From: Thozetella sp. PMI_491
Lineage: Eukaryota > Ascomycota > Sordariomycetes > Chaetosphaeriales > Chaetosphaeriaceae
Direction: 5' to 3'
Length of the DNA stretch: 64,000 bases
Assembly (NCBI GenBank): GCA_021432635.1
Contig: MU270090.1
Coordinates: 62,001 to 126,000 of the forward strand
This document shows positions 35,778-45,673 of the stretch, piece after piece. Under the pieces are notes generated by a model that was not told the DNA's origin, made no database searches, and saw nothing but the letters and a program-made list of their open reading frames with translations. Numbering within the stretch: position 1 is the first letter of the stretch; each line of letters starts with the position of its first letter. A program made the position numbers and the translations under genes.

Positions 35778-36906
35778 ATGTCTATGACATTTACGGTCCA
35801 CAAAGCCCCTGCAACCACTGAGGTTGAGCCTACTCTGAGGCTCAAGGGCGAGCCTCAGTTCTCCCTCAAGCAGTTCAACAACGATATTAACCAGATCGAC
35901 GACATCATCGAGGCAATCCGGTATAATGGCGGTGCCGTCGTGAAGAACTTCCTCACGCCAGAGGAACTCAGCGCCGCCGAGGCCTCTGTTCGGCCGTACC
36001 TCGACGCTGCTAATTATAGCAGCCCAGACGACCCGACCAAGCGCCTTGGCCGCCTCCCCCAGTACGCTCCAGAGCTTACGAAGAAAATTCTGACTGATGA
36101 GCTCTACTTGAGTGTCATGAGCAAGTTTCTTTCCATTCAGGGTCACAGCTGGGTTGGTTCTAAGCGCTTCCACTGTGTCGAGCAGCCCATCGTTGCTATG
36201 TCGTCCATTTTTGAAGTTGGCCCCGGGATGCACATCCAGGATCTGCACCGCGACGACGGTATTTGGTACAATAACTTCAAGAAAATCACCCCGGAGGAGT
36301 ATGAGTTTGGACGCGATGTTTCTATCAGCTTCTTCATTGCTGGTACCAAGACAACAAAAGCGAACGGTGCCACTAAATGGGTCCCAGGAAGCCACCTAGA
36401 GAGTGCGGATACCCAACCTGACCCGTCCAGGGCTATCGACGCTGAGCTTGAAGCTGGAGATTGCTTCTTTATGCTGTCCAGCTGCTACCATGGCGCCGGC
36501 GAAAATGGCACCACGGACGAGTACAGATTGGTGTATGCTTTGTTCATGCAGCAACCACACCTACGCCAGGTAAGCATCCTTACTTTCTTGTATCTTCGCC
36601 ACTCTCCTCCCAATGAAGCTTACATCATGCCAGGAGGAGAATTTTGCCCTATTTCTAGATGCTGAGCTCGTCCGATCCTATCCCATTGAAGTCCAGCGGC
36701 GACTGGGCTATGATGTATGTGTGCCCAACCTTGGCTGGGTGGACCACGCCTCGCCTCTCGAGTCCGTCTTGAACCAAAAGGGTAGCGATAAGCGTAAACT
36801 TCCAGGGTACCAGCCCGTCGAAGGAATTGCCGACGGCCGCAAGGAGATTCTTTGGCAAGAGGCTGAAAACTCTGCTGGCAAGGATATATCCATTGTAGCA
36901 ACCTAG
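35778..36906 (+). CDS. PhyH-family Fe(II)/2-oxoglutarate dioxygenase
   Basis: Non-heme iron dioxygenase of the phytanoyl-CoA hydroxylase family. In fungi, relatives tailor terpenoid, alkaloid and meroterpenoid products. Exons 35778-36569 and 36634-36906 give 354 residues. The metal triad is visible as His157 and Asp159 (LHRDD) and His238 (CYHGAG); Arg250 in EYRLVY is positioned to bind 2-oxoglutarate. WVPGSH at 201-206 is a further family motif. The phase-0 intron restores HLRQEENFALF; the second exon ends with a Leu/Gly/Lys-containing tail. No signal peptide is visible, so it is probably cytosolic or peroxisomal. It is divergent from the P450. The substrate is unknown. Confidence 0.87.
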
Positions 36907-37838
36907 ATGTGTGCGCATGTCGCGGCCAACGGTCTCGTTAACGGTCTTGTGTTCTATTGTTAAAGCCTCTAGCAAATTGAATTCAGGTTTAACTTCCTGC
37001 CTCTAAGTATATGCTCATGAAGGGCACTGTAACAGATAGTTTTCATTCATACACAGTCTACAGACTAGATGTGAAGCACATGTATTATGGGGCGCCACAA
37101 AAATAGGTGGCCCAGATACAGGGATCTTATAGGATCGACAGCCAGAAGGGCCAGCAGCAGGCTAAAAAGGGTTTTCTGCCGACTTTTAGGGCCTCATGTC
37201 TGGTTGAAGTCTGTCTTGTACCGAGCTAGCAATTATACAGAAGCTGGATATACATAGCACATGGCTCAACATAGCTCACGCTCACTCTAGAAGAAGGAAT
37301 CACTCTGGAGTCTGCAACGATATAGTTCTATAGCACCTCTGGGGACTCTTTCGTTCCTCTTCTATTTTTCAAACTCAAAACTCGCCCTGATCTATCACCA
37401 GGGCTGAATACCACAATGCACTAGAATAAGAATTTCCTAATTCCCCGAAATGGCTGTTTCGAGGCTTGTAATCGCTTGGCCGATCTCAGTTTCTCGGAGC
37501 ATAGCTATCTTTAGTTCGAGGAATCCTTTCTACCTGGCCCCTGAAAAATTAATGGAGCGAAGGTCCGCCGATAGAAGTGCTCGGCATACCCATGATCGGC
37601 ACTTGTCAGGACTCCGGAAACCGACCTCGGACAATCTACAGTGTACCCGCTTTTACTCCGAGCATCTGGTGGAAAGGGGTATCAACCGCTTGGGCTCATG
37701 ACACCCGGCATTCAAAGGTGTGCAGAACATCTTATCTTGCAAATCTCAATAGCGTCCCAAAACATTTTTGCAACTCTTCAATGTCTGGACGATTCATGTA
37801 GCTGCCGTCAGCGGCTTCGGAACGCTGCGACCGGCAAA
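36907..37838. other. Intergenic region with a possible decayed coding stretch
   Basis: About 930 bp. Around 37450-37840 two overlapping plus-strand frames read protein-like text (for example IPMIGTCQDSGNRP and FTPSIWWKGVSTAWAH), which shifts frame near 37650 and could be the remnant of a gene I do not recognise. The rest shows nothing. Confidence 0.35.
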
Positions 37839-39475
37839 ATGTCTCTCGGCGGTGGGCGTAATGCGACACAGCAACCTACCATACTCACCACATGTCTTCG
37901 ATTTGCGATGAGGCGATCTCTCCCAAGCGACGGGATTAGAAACCATTCGTACCCCGGGAGTGGCACTGCTGACGATCCTTATGTGGTTTCCTGGCTAGAG
38001 GGAGACCCACGAAACCCATTGAACTTTTCGCCTTCTCGGCGTTAGCTTGCGGCCATACTTGCGGCACTGTCATGCTTTTCTATTGCTTTCACGAGTTCGG
38101 CATATGCCGGCGGCATCATTGGAGTGATGGGGGCATTTGAAGTCACGAACTCGGTGGCTCAGCTCGGCATCAGCCTTTTCGTCCTGGGGTTCGCCGTTGG
38201 CCCTTTGTTTTGGGCGCCGATGAGCGAGCTATATGGCCGCAAGCCAGTTTTTGTGGGAACTCTCGGCGCATTGGTGGTGTGCAACGCGCTCAGTGCGAGT
38301 GCCAAATCCATCACTCAACTCCTCGTCTTCAGAGCTTTGGCAGGTAGGTCATGGCGCGGGTTCCTATCGCTGCCAGAAACGAATACCGGCTAAAATCTCC
38401 TCTAGGCATAGTGGGCTCTTCACCATTGAGCAACGCCGGAGCGGTGATAGCCGATATGTTTCCCGCCAGTGAACGGGGATTGGCGCTCAGCTTCTTCAGC
38501 TTCGGGCCGTTCATGGGGCCTGTCCTAGGTCCTATTGTTGGTGGCTATCTCGGAGCCGTCGAGTCTGGTTGGAGAGCTGTACTATGGCTATGCACTGGCC
38601 TGTGTGGACTGCTATTCATCGCCTGCACTCTATTTATCCCAGAGAGTTTTGCCCCTATCCTATTAAAACGGCGCGCAACAGCGTTGTCGCGAGAAACCGG
38701 CAATCTCTACATCAGCATACTGAGTCACAACACCGTGGAAAAAACAGCCTCGGGCCTGTTTTGGACAGGGCTAGCGAGGCCCTGGGCATTTCTAGTCCTG
38801 GAACCGATATGTCTGATACTTTCGATCTATATCGCGATTGTGTACGCAACAATGTACATGTTCTTTGCGGCATTTCCAACCATCTTCCGGCAGCAACGTG
38901 GCTGGTCAGCCGGACAGGCAGGCCTTGCATTCATTGCTATGGCGATTGGTATGATAGCTGCATTATTCTACATGATCTACGAAAATGAACGGTACAAGAA
39001 GCGGGCCGCAGCTGCAGGTGGTTCCGCGCCGCCGGAAGCTAGGCTACCGGTCTGCATGGTGGGCGGCTGCTTAGTCCCCATCGGGCTGTTCTGGTTTGCG
39101 TGGACAAGCAGCCCGGGGATCCATTGGATCGTGTGTCTTTTGGGCACAACAGTCTTCGGAGCTGGAAATGTCCTGCTATATCTGTCCTGCTTCAACTACC
39201 TCGTCGATGTTTATCTCATGTACACAGCATCATGCACGGCCGGTTCTTCTCTCCTGCGATCGGTCTTGGGAGCAGCATTCCCGCTATTTACTGCCGCTAT
39301 GTACGCCAGATTAGGGGTGAATTGGGCATCAAGTGTGCCAGCATTCATCTCCCTGGCATGTGTGCCTTTTCCGTTTCTCTTCGCCAAGTACGGACCTGCG
39401 ATCCGGAAGCGTTGCCGCTACGCTGCTAGGGCTCACGATATGGCTGCGAAAATACAGGAGAAACCATCGACCTAA
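37839..39475 (+). pseudogene. MFS multidrug-type transporter broken by an in-frame stop
   Basis: DHA1-type MFS carrier. The frame starts at ATG 37839, passes the family motif VSWLEGDPRNPLNFSPSRR before helix 1 and meets TAG at 38043-38045, where relatives carry Trp. It then continues without interruption through FTSSAYAGG, the motif A region LYGRKPVF, a 62-bp GT-AG intron (38344-38405) and the whole C-terminal half to the stop at 39475. Everything else, including splice sites, is intact, so the damage looks recent: TGG to TAG is one transition. An alternative splice from GT at about 37985 to the TAG itself would skip the stop but would also delete the conserved pre-helix motif. Without the stop the product would be about 524 residues. 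Confidence 0.68.
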
Positions 39476-39820
39476 ATAACACCTAGTGTCTAGCCAGCAA
39501 TTCGGACCACAAAAAGGCTGCGGAACCCGTGTAAATTACCCTGGGGCGGCAATTGGCATGTCGAATCCAAATTTGAGGCGCAAAGGCCAAATTTTAGTAG
39601 CGGTAAGGCCACGGCAAGAACCATCAAAATAAAGAAAATTCCTTAAAGCTTAGATGTAATAGTTATCTTTAATAGAGATACATGATTAATGAACTTGAAG
39701 AAATCATCATCGTATATCTATGTAGATTTTTAGAGCTCTGCCAATTGAAGCTTTAGCATAACCAACAGTTCATATCAATAGCCGTATACTTTAATCTAGA
39801 TACCTATAGAAAGAGAAAGA
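39476..39820. other. AT-rich convergent spacer
   Basis: 345 bp of AT-rich 3' flanks between the MFS pseudogene and the cupin gene. Nothing coding is visible. Confidence 0.6.
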
Positions 39821-40272
39821 TCATTTGAACTCATCAGGGTTGAAATCACCCCATCCATCGTCAGTATAACGGCCCGCCACCTTGACAACAAGCGCGTTGC
39901 TCTCCGATCCGAACACAATAGTGCTTCCTCTTGTGACAAAGAAAGAATCTCCGGGCCCAAACTTTCCCACAGTTCCGTTCTCGTCCTTGATGGTCAGTTC
40001 ACCATCAATAACCACTCCAAACTCATCGCACTCATAGACCGGAGTTGGTGGCATTGGCGTTTCACTTTTAGTCATGTACATATAAGTAACTACAATTGGC
40101 CGTTCACTTGGTTTGGGGGTGGCGAATGGGTCGACTGTTTAATTGTGAGTCCTCTAAAAGTTAGGATTTAGAATGGCGAGTTACGGTACGTACTGGCACG
40201 TGTTTGCGGGAATGGAGGATAAGGAACCGGAATTTGGTTCACCTCTGGTTTTTTGAAAGTTTGAAAAGGCAT
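39821..40272 (-). CDS. EutQ-like small cupin protein
   Basis: Single-domain cupin of the ethanolamine-utilisation EutQ-like type; such proteins are small beta-barrels, sometimes metal-binding enzymes, of unknown role in fungi. On the minus strand, exons 40272-40194 and 40134-39821 give 130 residues. The first exon encodes MPFQTFKKPEV and a Pro-rich segment; the 59-bp intron joins it to DPFATPKPSERPIV. The barrel is seen in YECDEFGVVIDGELTIKDE and FGPGDSFFVTRGS, the two cupin motif regions; classical cupin histidines are largely absent. The C-terminus is DDGWGDFNPDEFK. The open frame alone would miss the N-terminal third. Confidence 0.8.
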
Positions 40273-41255
40273 CGTTCTCGGATCGCACGCAAACGTAATC
40301 GCCGGAACTCTTGGATAAAAGATGACAGTAAAATATTTCGATTCAAATCTAGAATATGCCCATCCCCATTTTTATATCTTTCCTATGCGATAGTTACCTA
40401 GCCAAGTAAGGTAGATAGATACCTTAGGTGAGTTGTCTATTTGACTCGGAGTATTTGACCCCTTATCAGTCTATCAGACCAATGCATTAGTGGAGTATCG
40501 TGTGTTTTCCACTCGGGAATTTAGTAACCCCGTCGCTCCGACTGCACTACCACCATAGTACCATCACTCGACTGACATATGAGCATTCTTGGAGATAGAG
40601 AACGACGTCGGATTAGGGCTTGTTCTAATATAGTGATCCTTGCGTATTACCTATAATTCCTGTCTCCGAGTAATTATTCGACTGAGATATGGGGTCTTGC
40701 TTGTCTTGGCTTCAAGCGTGGTATTGTGGATTGGCTCTGCTTATGGCTGAGTAATTAAGGAGCCTGCAGTAAGCACTGCGACTGGTAGCAGTTGTTCTTT
40801 GGGAGTGTCGGGTTTGTCCTCAGATGGGGTCAAGGCCTGATTACCAAGCGAAATCATCAGTGCCACATGGTGCAATATTAACCCTAGAGTGATGTATCTT
40901 TAGTGCAGTGCTAGGGTCTGGGCAGTATGGTCCAGCGTGATTATGCGCCACACTGTGCCTTTCTATTAAGAGGTAGGAGGATTGACTTTTAGAAATGGCA
41001 GTGCTGCCAAACACGCCCATTCGCTCCATCGGCTCGGGCAATCATCCGAGCTCCACACCGACAAGGTGTGTCCTCCCAATGAACTTTCACGGAAATTCTA
41101 GCGTCAGGCTCAGCCCCATATGCTAACTACTGCTAATGATACGTGCTCCAGTAGAGCATTATGCTATTTATTGACAAATAGGCGGTGTATCCATCAATCC
41201 TCTGGCAGTGATTTCTACACCTTCAGGCTTATCTTCCTGTGCAAATACTGAAACC
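40273..41255. other. Divergent intergenic region
   Basis: About 980 bp of AT-rich sequence between the cupin and the alpha/beta hydrolase start codons. Only short unrelated frames; no gene is seen. Confidence 0.55.
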
Positions 41256-42100
41256 ATGACTGCTCCAGCCCCCGATAAGCCAGTTGTCGTAATTGTCCAC
41301 GGGGCATGGCACAGGCCGCTTCATTATCTTACTCTGGTCTTGCAGCTCCAAGCGGCAGGATACACTACTGTGGTACCCGAGCTTCCGTTTGCGGGATGGG
41401 GCCCAGATGTCGTGAAGTCAACCACAGATGACTCCATTGAGGCTGTTAAGGCGGCCCTTAAACCCTTTCTCGACATGGGAAAAGAGGTCATCGTGGTAGG
41501 CCACAGCTTTGGCGGGATACCCGCCGCGCAGGCCGTGGCCGGAGAGACGGTCGAGGATCGTAAGGCAAGGGGCGAGGCCGGAGGCGTGAAGGCCATCGTC
41601 TTCCTCGCCGCTTACGCAAATCCCGCAGCCGACATGAGCGTTCTCGATGCGGTTAACACCGGGAAGACTCCGGAGGAGTTAACAGCCGTCCCAAGTTGGT
41701 GGGGTGTCCAGGTGAGCCTTCTTTGGCGGAATAGGCGGATACACTATATGGTACACTAATCGCAACTACGAAGGAAAACCTGGCAATCTTAAACGAGAAA
41801 GCCAAGGAATTTTTATATGGCGATCTTGATGAGCAGCTCCGTGAGATCTGTTTCAGTGGCACCGCGCCACAAAGCTTCGCTGCTTGGCTCGGCACGTGCC
41901 GCCACAGTACAACCGATCTTCCTCTTCCCAAGGTCTACGTTGCATGTAAGAGAGACCAAGCTCTCCCATACCATCAGCAGCTGGTCATCGCGGAAGCGAT
42001 CAAGGCAAAGACTATCCATCTCGATACTAGCCACAGCCCGTTCGTCAAGGTAGAGAACGCAGCGAAAATAGTGGAGGCTATTGATGAGGTGATTGTTTAA
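41256..42100 (+). CDS. Alpha/beta hydrolase (AB hydrolase-1/EstC-like)
   Basis: Small cytosolic esterase-like hydrolase. Exons 41256-41711 and 41774-42100 give 260 residues. VVVIVHGAWHRP holds the oxyanion-hole His-Gly; the nucleophile elbow is GHSFGG; the catalytic histidine is in DTSHSPFV near the C-terminus, and the acidic residue is probably in the strand ending VACKRDQAL. The 62-bp phase-0 intron restores GVQENLAILNEKA. The earlier in-frame start at 41208 is GTG, so ATG 41256 is used. This length and motif set match fungal proteins annotated as salicylate-esterase-like or plant-hydroxynitrile-lyase-like hydrolases; substrate is unknown. Confidence 0.85.
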
Positions 42101-42288
42101 CTCTGTCATTGGTTGGAAAGAAGTGACGAGAAGTGTTCAAAAGTCTGTTCGCAATCATGCAGTATTAGAAGACTAGGGAAAGATATAGAGCAGATGTTTA
42201 ATCTCTAGACCACAACGTCAACGCCTATCGCCGCCCGCACTGGCCGAATTGCCTTTGTGCGACCTATCTATCCTCTGCAAGCGTAAAG

Positions 42289-43041
42289 TCACCCCTTAAA
42301 CTGTTTAGCTGCCGCATCTGCCAAGTCTTTGAGCGTTTTGAATCGAAAATTCAAGCCAAGTTGCTCTCCGACCTCCGAGATATCCCCTCCCATCGCGTTT
42401 GGCGTTCGTTCGATCCAGCAGGTGCTCAAGCCGGCTGCATGCGCGGGCACCAAGTCGTGAATTAGAGCATATGCCGTGTGCAACACCTTGTCTTTGGGCA
42501 CCTGAAGATCGGCGTCGCTGCGTTGCACAAGATACTGAAAGTTCCGAAGATCCGGCTTGTAGGTCCCAATATCCTCAGCCACATATACCGCGTCAAACTG
42601 TATGCCAGCAAGTGGACCGGCAAGAGTTTTGGCAAAGGATTCCTTGTCCACATTGGACAAGATGACCAACTTGAAGTGTTTTTGAAGCTCAGTGAGAGCT
42701 GGGATTGTATCCGGAAATGCTTGCCAGTTACCAATACTGGCTCCGAAGGCGTGTCTTTCGTCTTCTGTCACTGTATCCTTAAGCCCCAGCTCATTTGCTA
42801 GCTCATCGTACACAGCTTCCAGCACGGCCGCATACTTCATGTCTGGGTGTCTTTTTTGAATCTGACCCTCGTGGTGCATATATCGCCCCAGCACGGCGAA
42901 AGCGTCGTCCCGCAGAGAGTTCGAGTTTTCGAGACGGCTGGTTAGAGCCTTTAGCCCTTGTACGATTCCTCCTTCCCAGTCTACGAGGGTTCCATAGCAG
43001 TCGAATGACAATAGGGCGTATGACTGCAACGACTGGGCCAT
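42289..43041 (-). CDS. Haloacid dehalogenase-like hydrolase (type II)
   Basis: HAD-superfamily hydrolase, closest in motifs to L-2-haloacid dehalogenases, which replace a halogen on a short-chain acid with hydroxyl; many relatives are phosphatases. Intronless, 250 residues. Motif I is FDCYGTLVDWE with nucleophile Asp14; motif II is the serine/asparagine in LVILSNVD; motif III is the lysine in GTYKPD; the acidic motif IV is near VLHTAYALIHDLVPA. The type II marker of a second-domain WQAFPDT segment is present. It faces the alpha/beta hydrolase tail-to-tail (189 bp apart). No signal sequence; presumably cytosolic. Confidence 0.87.
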   Translation of the reverse strand: MAQSLQSYALLSFDCYGTLVDWEGGIVQGLKALTSRLENSNSLRDDAFAVLGRYMHHEGQIQKRHPDMKYAAVLEAVYDELANELGLKDTVTEDERHAFGASIGNWQAFPDTIPALTELQKHFKLVILSNVDKESFAKTLAGPLAGIQFDAVYVAEDIGTYKPDLRNFQYLVQRSDADLQVPKDKVLHTAYALIHDLVPAHAAGLSTCWIERTPNAMGGDISEVGEQLGLNFRFKTLKDLADAAAKQFKG

Positions 43042-43865
43042 GATAGATAGTGGGTGCTCGAAGTGGTCTCGGGAAGCTGGGAGAAATAATTGGCCTTCTA
43101 AGAGGGCCTAAGGTGTTTTGGAGTCTGTTGTCGGATTATTTAGTTCGAACCGCAATCAATGTGACCACATTTGATCGAGGCGATCCGTTCTTATGTTTTT
43201 CGTCTTCCTGTCTTGCTGGTATCTCCACCTGTGACTGACTCATGAGCACCTTAGTCGTGCTATGCTAATTTCGGTTGGCAAGGAAAGTTATACCGACGAT
43301 TAGAGTGGTGTCTCAAAAGCATGGCTTACCCCCGCATACACTAAAACATAGCTTTACTTTCGCCAGGCCAGTCAACGCTTAAGGTGACAAGCATCAGTTA
43401 TTCCTTGGGGAAAGGGTACCAGCCCCAAACTGACGAACGGGTGAATTATAACATCAGCATCAAAGCTATGAGCTAAATGAAGGCCCTAGCAAAACTCCAC
43501 TTTTCTATAAGAGGCAATTTGTTTTTCTTAATATTCTAGCCTACAGTAAGTCTTGCGGAAGATCTGTGGTGGGTCTTGGACGGAGAGGAGACGAGAGGTG
43601 TTTCGATCTGTGAATGTAGCGTGCACCAATCTTGGCAGACGGCGCGGCGTTTTCGAGCCGAAGGCCTACGGGAATGTTGCCGACACCCTGTTCCCGTAAT
43701 CGGAACTGTCTTGATAAGGCGGCCCACCTTTCGGCCAGCGCCGCATCGTTCCATCGAACCCCGTATCTTATGCTCTTGGCCTCTGGAGTTGCAGCATCTG
43801 CAGACATTGCACGCATCAAGAAAGGCTTCCCACTCGGCTCATATATTGCCTGCAACTAAGTCAAC
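43042..43865. other. Divergent region between HAD hydrolase and nitrilase
   Basis: About 820 bp. A minus-strand frame at 43541-43855 (104 residues, starting without ATG) reads plausibly (WNDAALAERWAALSRQF) but has no domain I recognise; it could be a remnant or a chance frame. No other feature is seen. Confidence 0.45.
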
Positions 43866-44885
43866 ATGCCGAGAACACTACGAATTGCCGCGGCGCAGAT
43901 GGGCTCGACCCACTATCACGACCCTCGAGCCCAAACTATTGCGCGAATGATTAAGCTGCTTGACGACGCCGCCGCCAAGGGTGCTCAGGTCGTGCTGTTC
44001 CCCGAGACAGCGTTCACTACCTTCTTCCCCCGTCATCTCATCAATGATCAGGCGGAATTGGATTCTTTCTTTGAGCACGGAGACGATGTGTCCAAGCAGG
44101 AGCAGACGCGCCCGCTGTTTGACCACGCGCGCACCCTCGGTGTCGACATTTCCGTCGGCTTTGCCGAGAAGACTTCCGCAGGCGAGACGTTCAACACATG
44201 CGTCTACTTTCATGCCAAAACGGGATCCGTTCTCAGCAAGTACCGCAAGATCCACCTGCCGGGCGACGTGGAGCCGTTCCCGGACCCCAACGCCATCAGC
44301 CAGCTGGAGAAACGTTATTTCAAGCCCGGCGATTTGGGGTTTCATGCCTTCCGCGTGCCGGATCTAGTGGAGGTGCCGGAAGGTAGCGAGCGCGGCGAAC
44401 CCATCTTCGGCATGATGATCTGCAATGACCGGCGTTGGGCCGAGAGTTGGCGCGTGCTGGGCCTGCAGGGAGTCGAGGTGGTGATGTGCGGCTACAACAC
44501 GCCGGGATACGCGCCGGATCTGTATGGGTCTACGGGCGAAGGTCTGTCGCCAGAGGCGGCGCGCGACCGTGCCATGTTTCAGCACCGCCTCGTCATGCAG
44601 GCGTACAGCTATACCAACGCGTGCTTTAGCGTCAGCGCGGCGCGTTCCGGCCTTGACGACGGCAAGTATGACCTTATCGGCGGCAGCTGCATTACAGGGC
44701 CTGAGGGTGAGATACTAGCTGAGGCTAAGACCGTCGAGGATGAAGTGGTCTACGCCGAGATTGACCTGGACAAATGCCGTGCTGGGAAGGAAAGGACGTT
44801 TGACTTCGCCAGGCACCGGAGGATAGAGCACTATGGCAGGATCACAGAGCAGACAGGGGTGGTTGAGCCGCCTAAGCTCGGCTAG
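43866..44885 (+). CDS. Carbon-nitrogen hydrolase, N-carbamoyl-D-amino-acid hydrolase-like
   Basis: Nitrilase-superfamily amidohydrolase; the closest functional class by motif is N-carbamoyl-D-amino-acid amidohydrolase, which releases a D-amino acid, CO2 and ammonia. Intronless, 339 residues. The catalytic triad is complete: Glu47 in FPETAF, Lys128 in YRKIHLPG and Cys186 in MMICNDRRWAE. CNDRRWAESWRVLGLQG is the carbamoylase-type version of the cysteine loop. The C-terminal third has YGSTGEGLSPEAARDRAMFQHR, kept shorter here as GEGLSPEAA, and a final GRITEQTG. Strongly GC-rich at third positions compared with neighbours. No signal peptide; cytosolic. Confidence 0.88.
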   Translation: MPRTLRIAAAQMGSTHYHDPRAQTIARMIKLLDDAAAKGAQVVLFPETAFTTFFPRHLINDQAELDSFFEHGDDVSKQEQTRPLFDHARTLGVDISVGFAEKTSAGETFNTCVYFHAKTGSVLSKYRKIHLPGDVEPFPDPNAISQLEKRYFKPGDLGFHAFRVPDLVEVPEGSERGEPIFGMMICNDRRWAESWRVLGLQGVEVVMCGYNTPGYAPDLYGSTGEGLSPEAARDRAMFQHRLVMQAYSYTNACFSVSAARSGLDDGKYDLIGGSCITGPEGEILAEAKTVEDEVVYAEIDLDKCRAGKERTFDFARHRRIEHYGRITEQTGVVEPPKLG

Positions 44886-45673
44886 AGTGCGAAGAGGGTG
44901 GTGGGCGGCATGGAGTGTACCTAGAGCAGGACAGAGTAAACAGAGCGGTTAAAGTCGTGTCGTAAGACACAAATATGTGTTGCAGTGTAACCGGTAAAGG
45001 TATACATAACACATCTAGCCTCTAAAATTGAGCCATTACAAATAATTAGCCCACATCACACACTACACTGGTAGTTAGGTAGGTGTTATATCAATCTTCG
45101 GCTGTCGAGAACAGCATCTTAGAACCCTTATTTCTGGAACCTCACAATGTCTAGATCAAGTCCATTATACGACATATGTACTTATTATTGTCTACTATAT
45201 GTACATAGTATGCTCAGATACGTGCCACAATGGGCAGTGCTGTGCTAGGTGGTGTTGATAGACAGTTCCTAGGATCTTTCCGATTAGCTATTAGAGCATA
45301 AGAGATAAGAATATTCACCCATCGCAAGGAAGTCGCGAAAGGGCATTATCTTTAATCTAGCCTAGATTTGGATACCAAGGAAAGCCACAACGCGATGGTT
45401 TAGGCAGCACTTTTCGGTATCTTGGATGCCAAAGAACAAACTCAAGGAACACGATAAGGTTGCGACGATGGCTTACTGAACTTTAGATGCCCTGAACATT
45501 ATGGCTAGTCACTATCGCTTCCCAGAGGAAGATAGGTCTGATCTGAAATCGTTCGGATTTTGTGTTTCGTATGTCCTAAAATGTGCCCTGCAACGTGAAG
45601 GATCTAGGTATATGCCCCTGTACTCGCTGTAATAGGTATATTCTTTCTCGCCCCCGCTTCGATCAGTTGACTT
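44886..45673. other. AT-rich convergent intergenic region
   Basis: About 790 bp of AT-rich DNA between two convergent genes. No open frame above chance and no repeat recognised. Confidence 0.6.

Noticed and set aside
43541-43855. 104-codon minus-strand frame upstream of the nitrilase
   Set aside because: Starts without ATG and has no family match I can name; kept only as a note in the intergenic entry.
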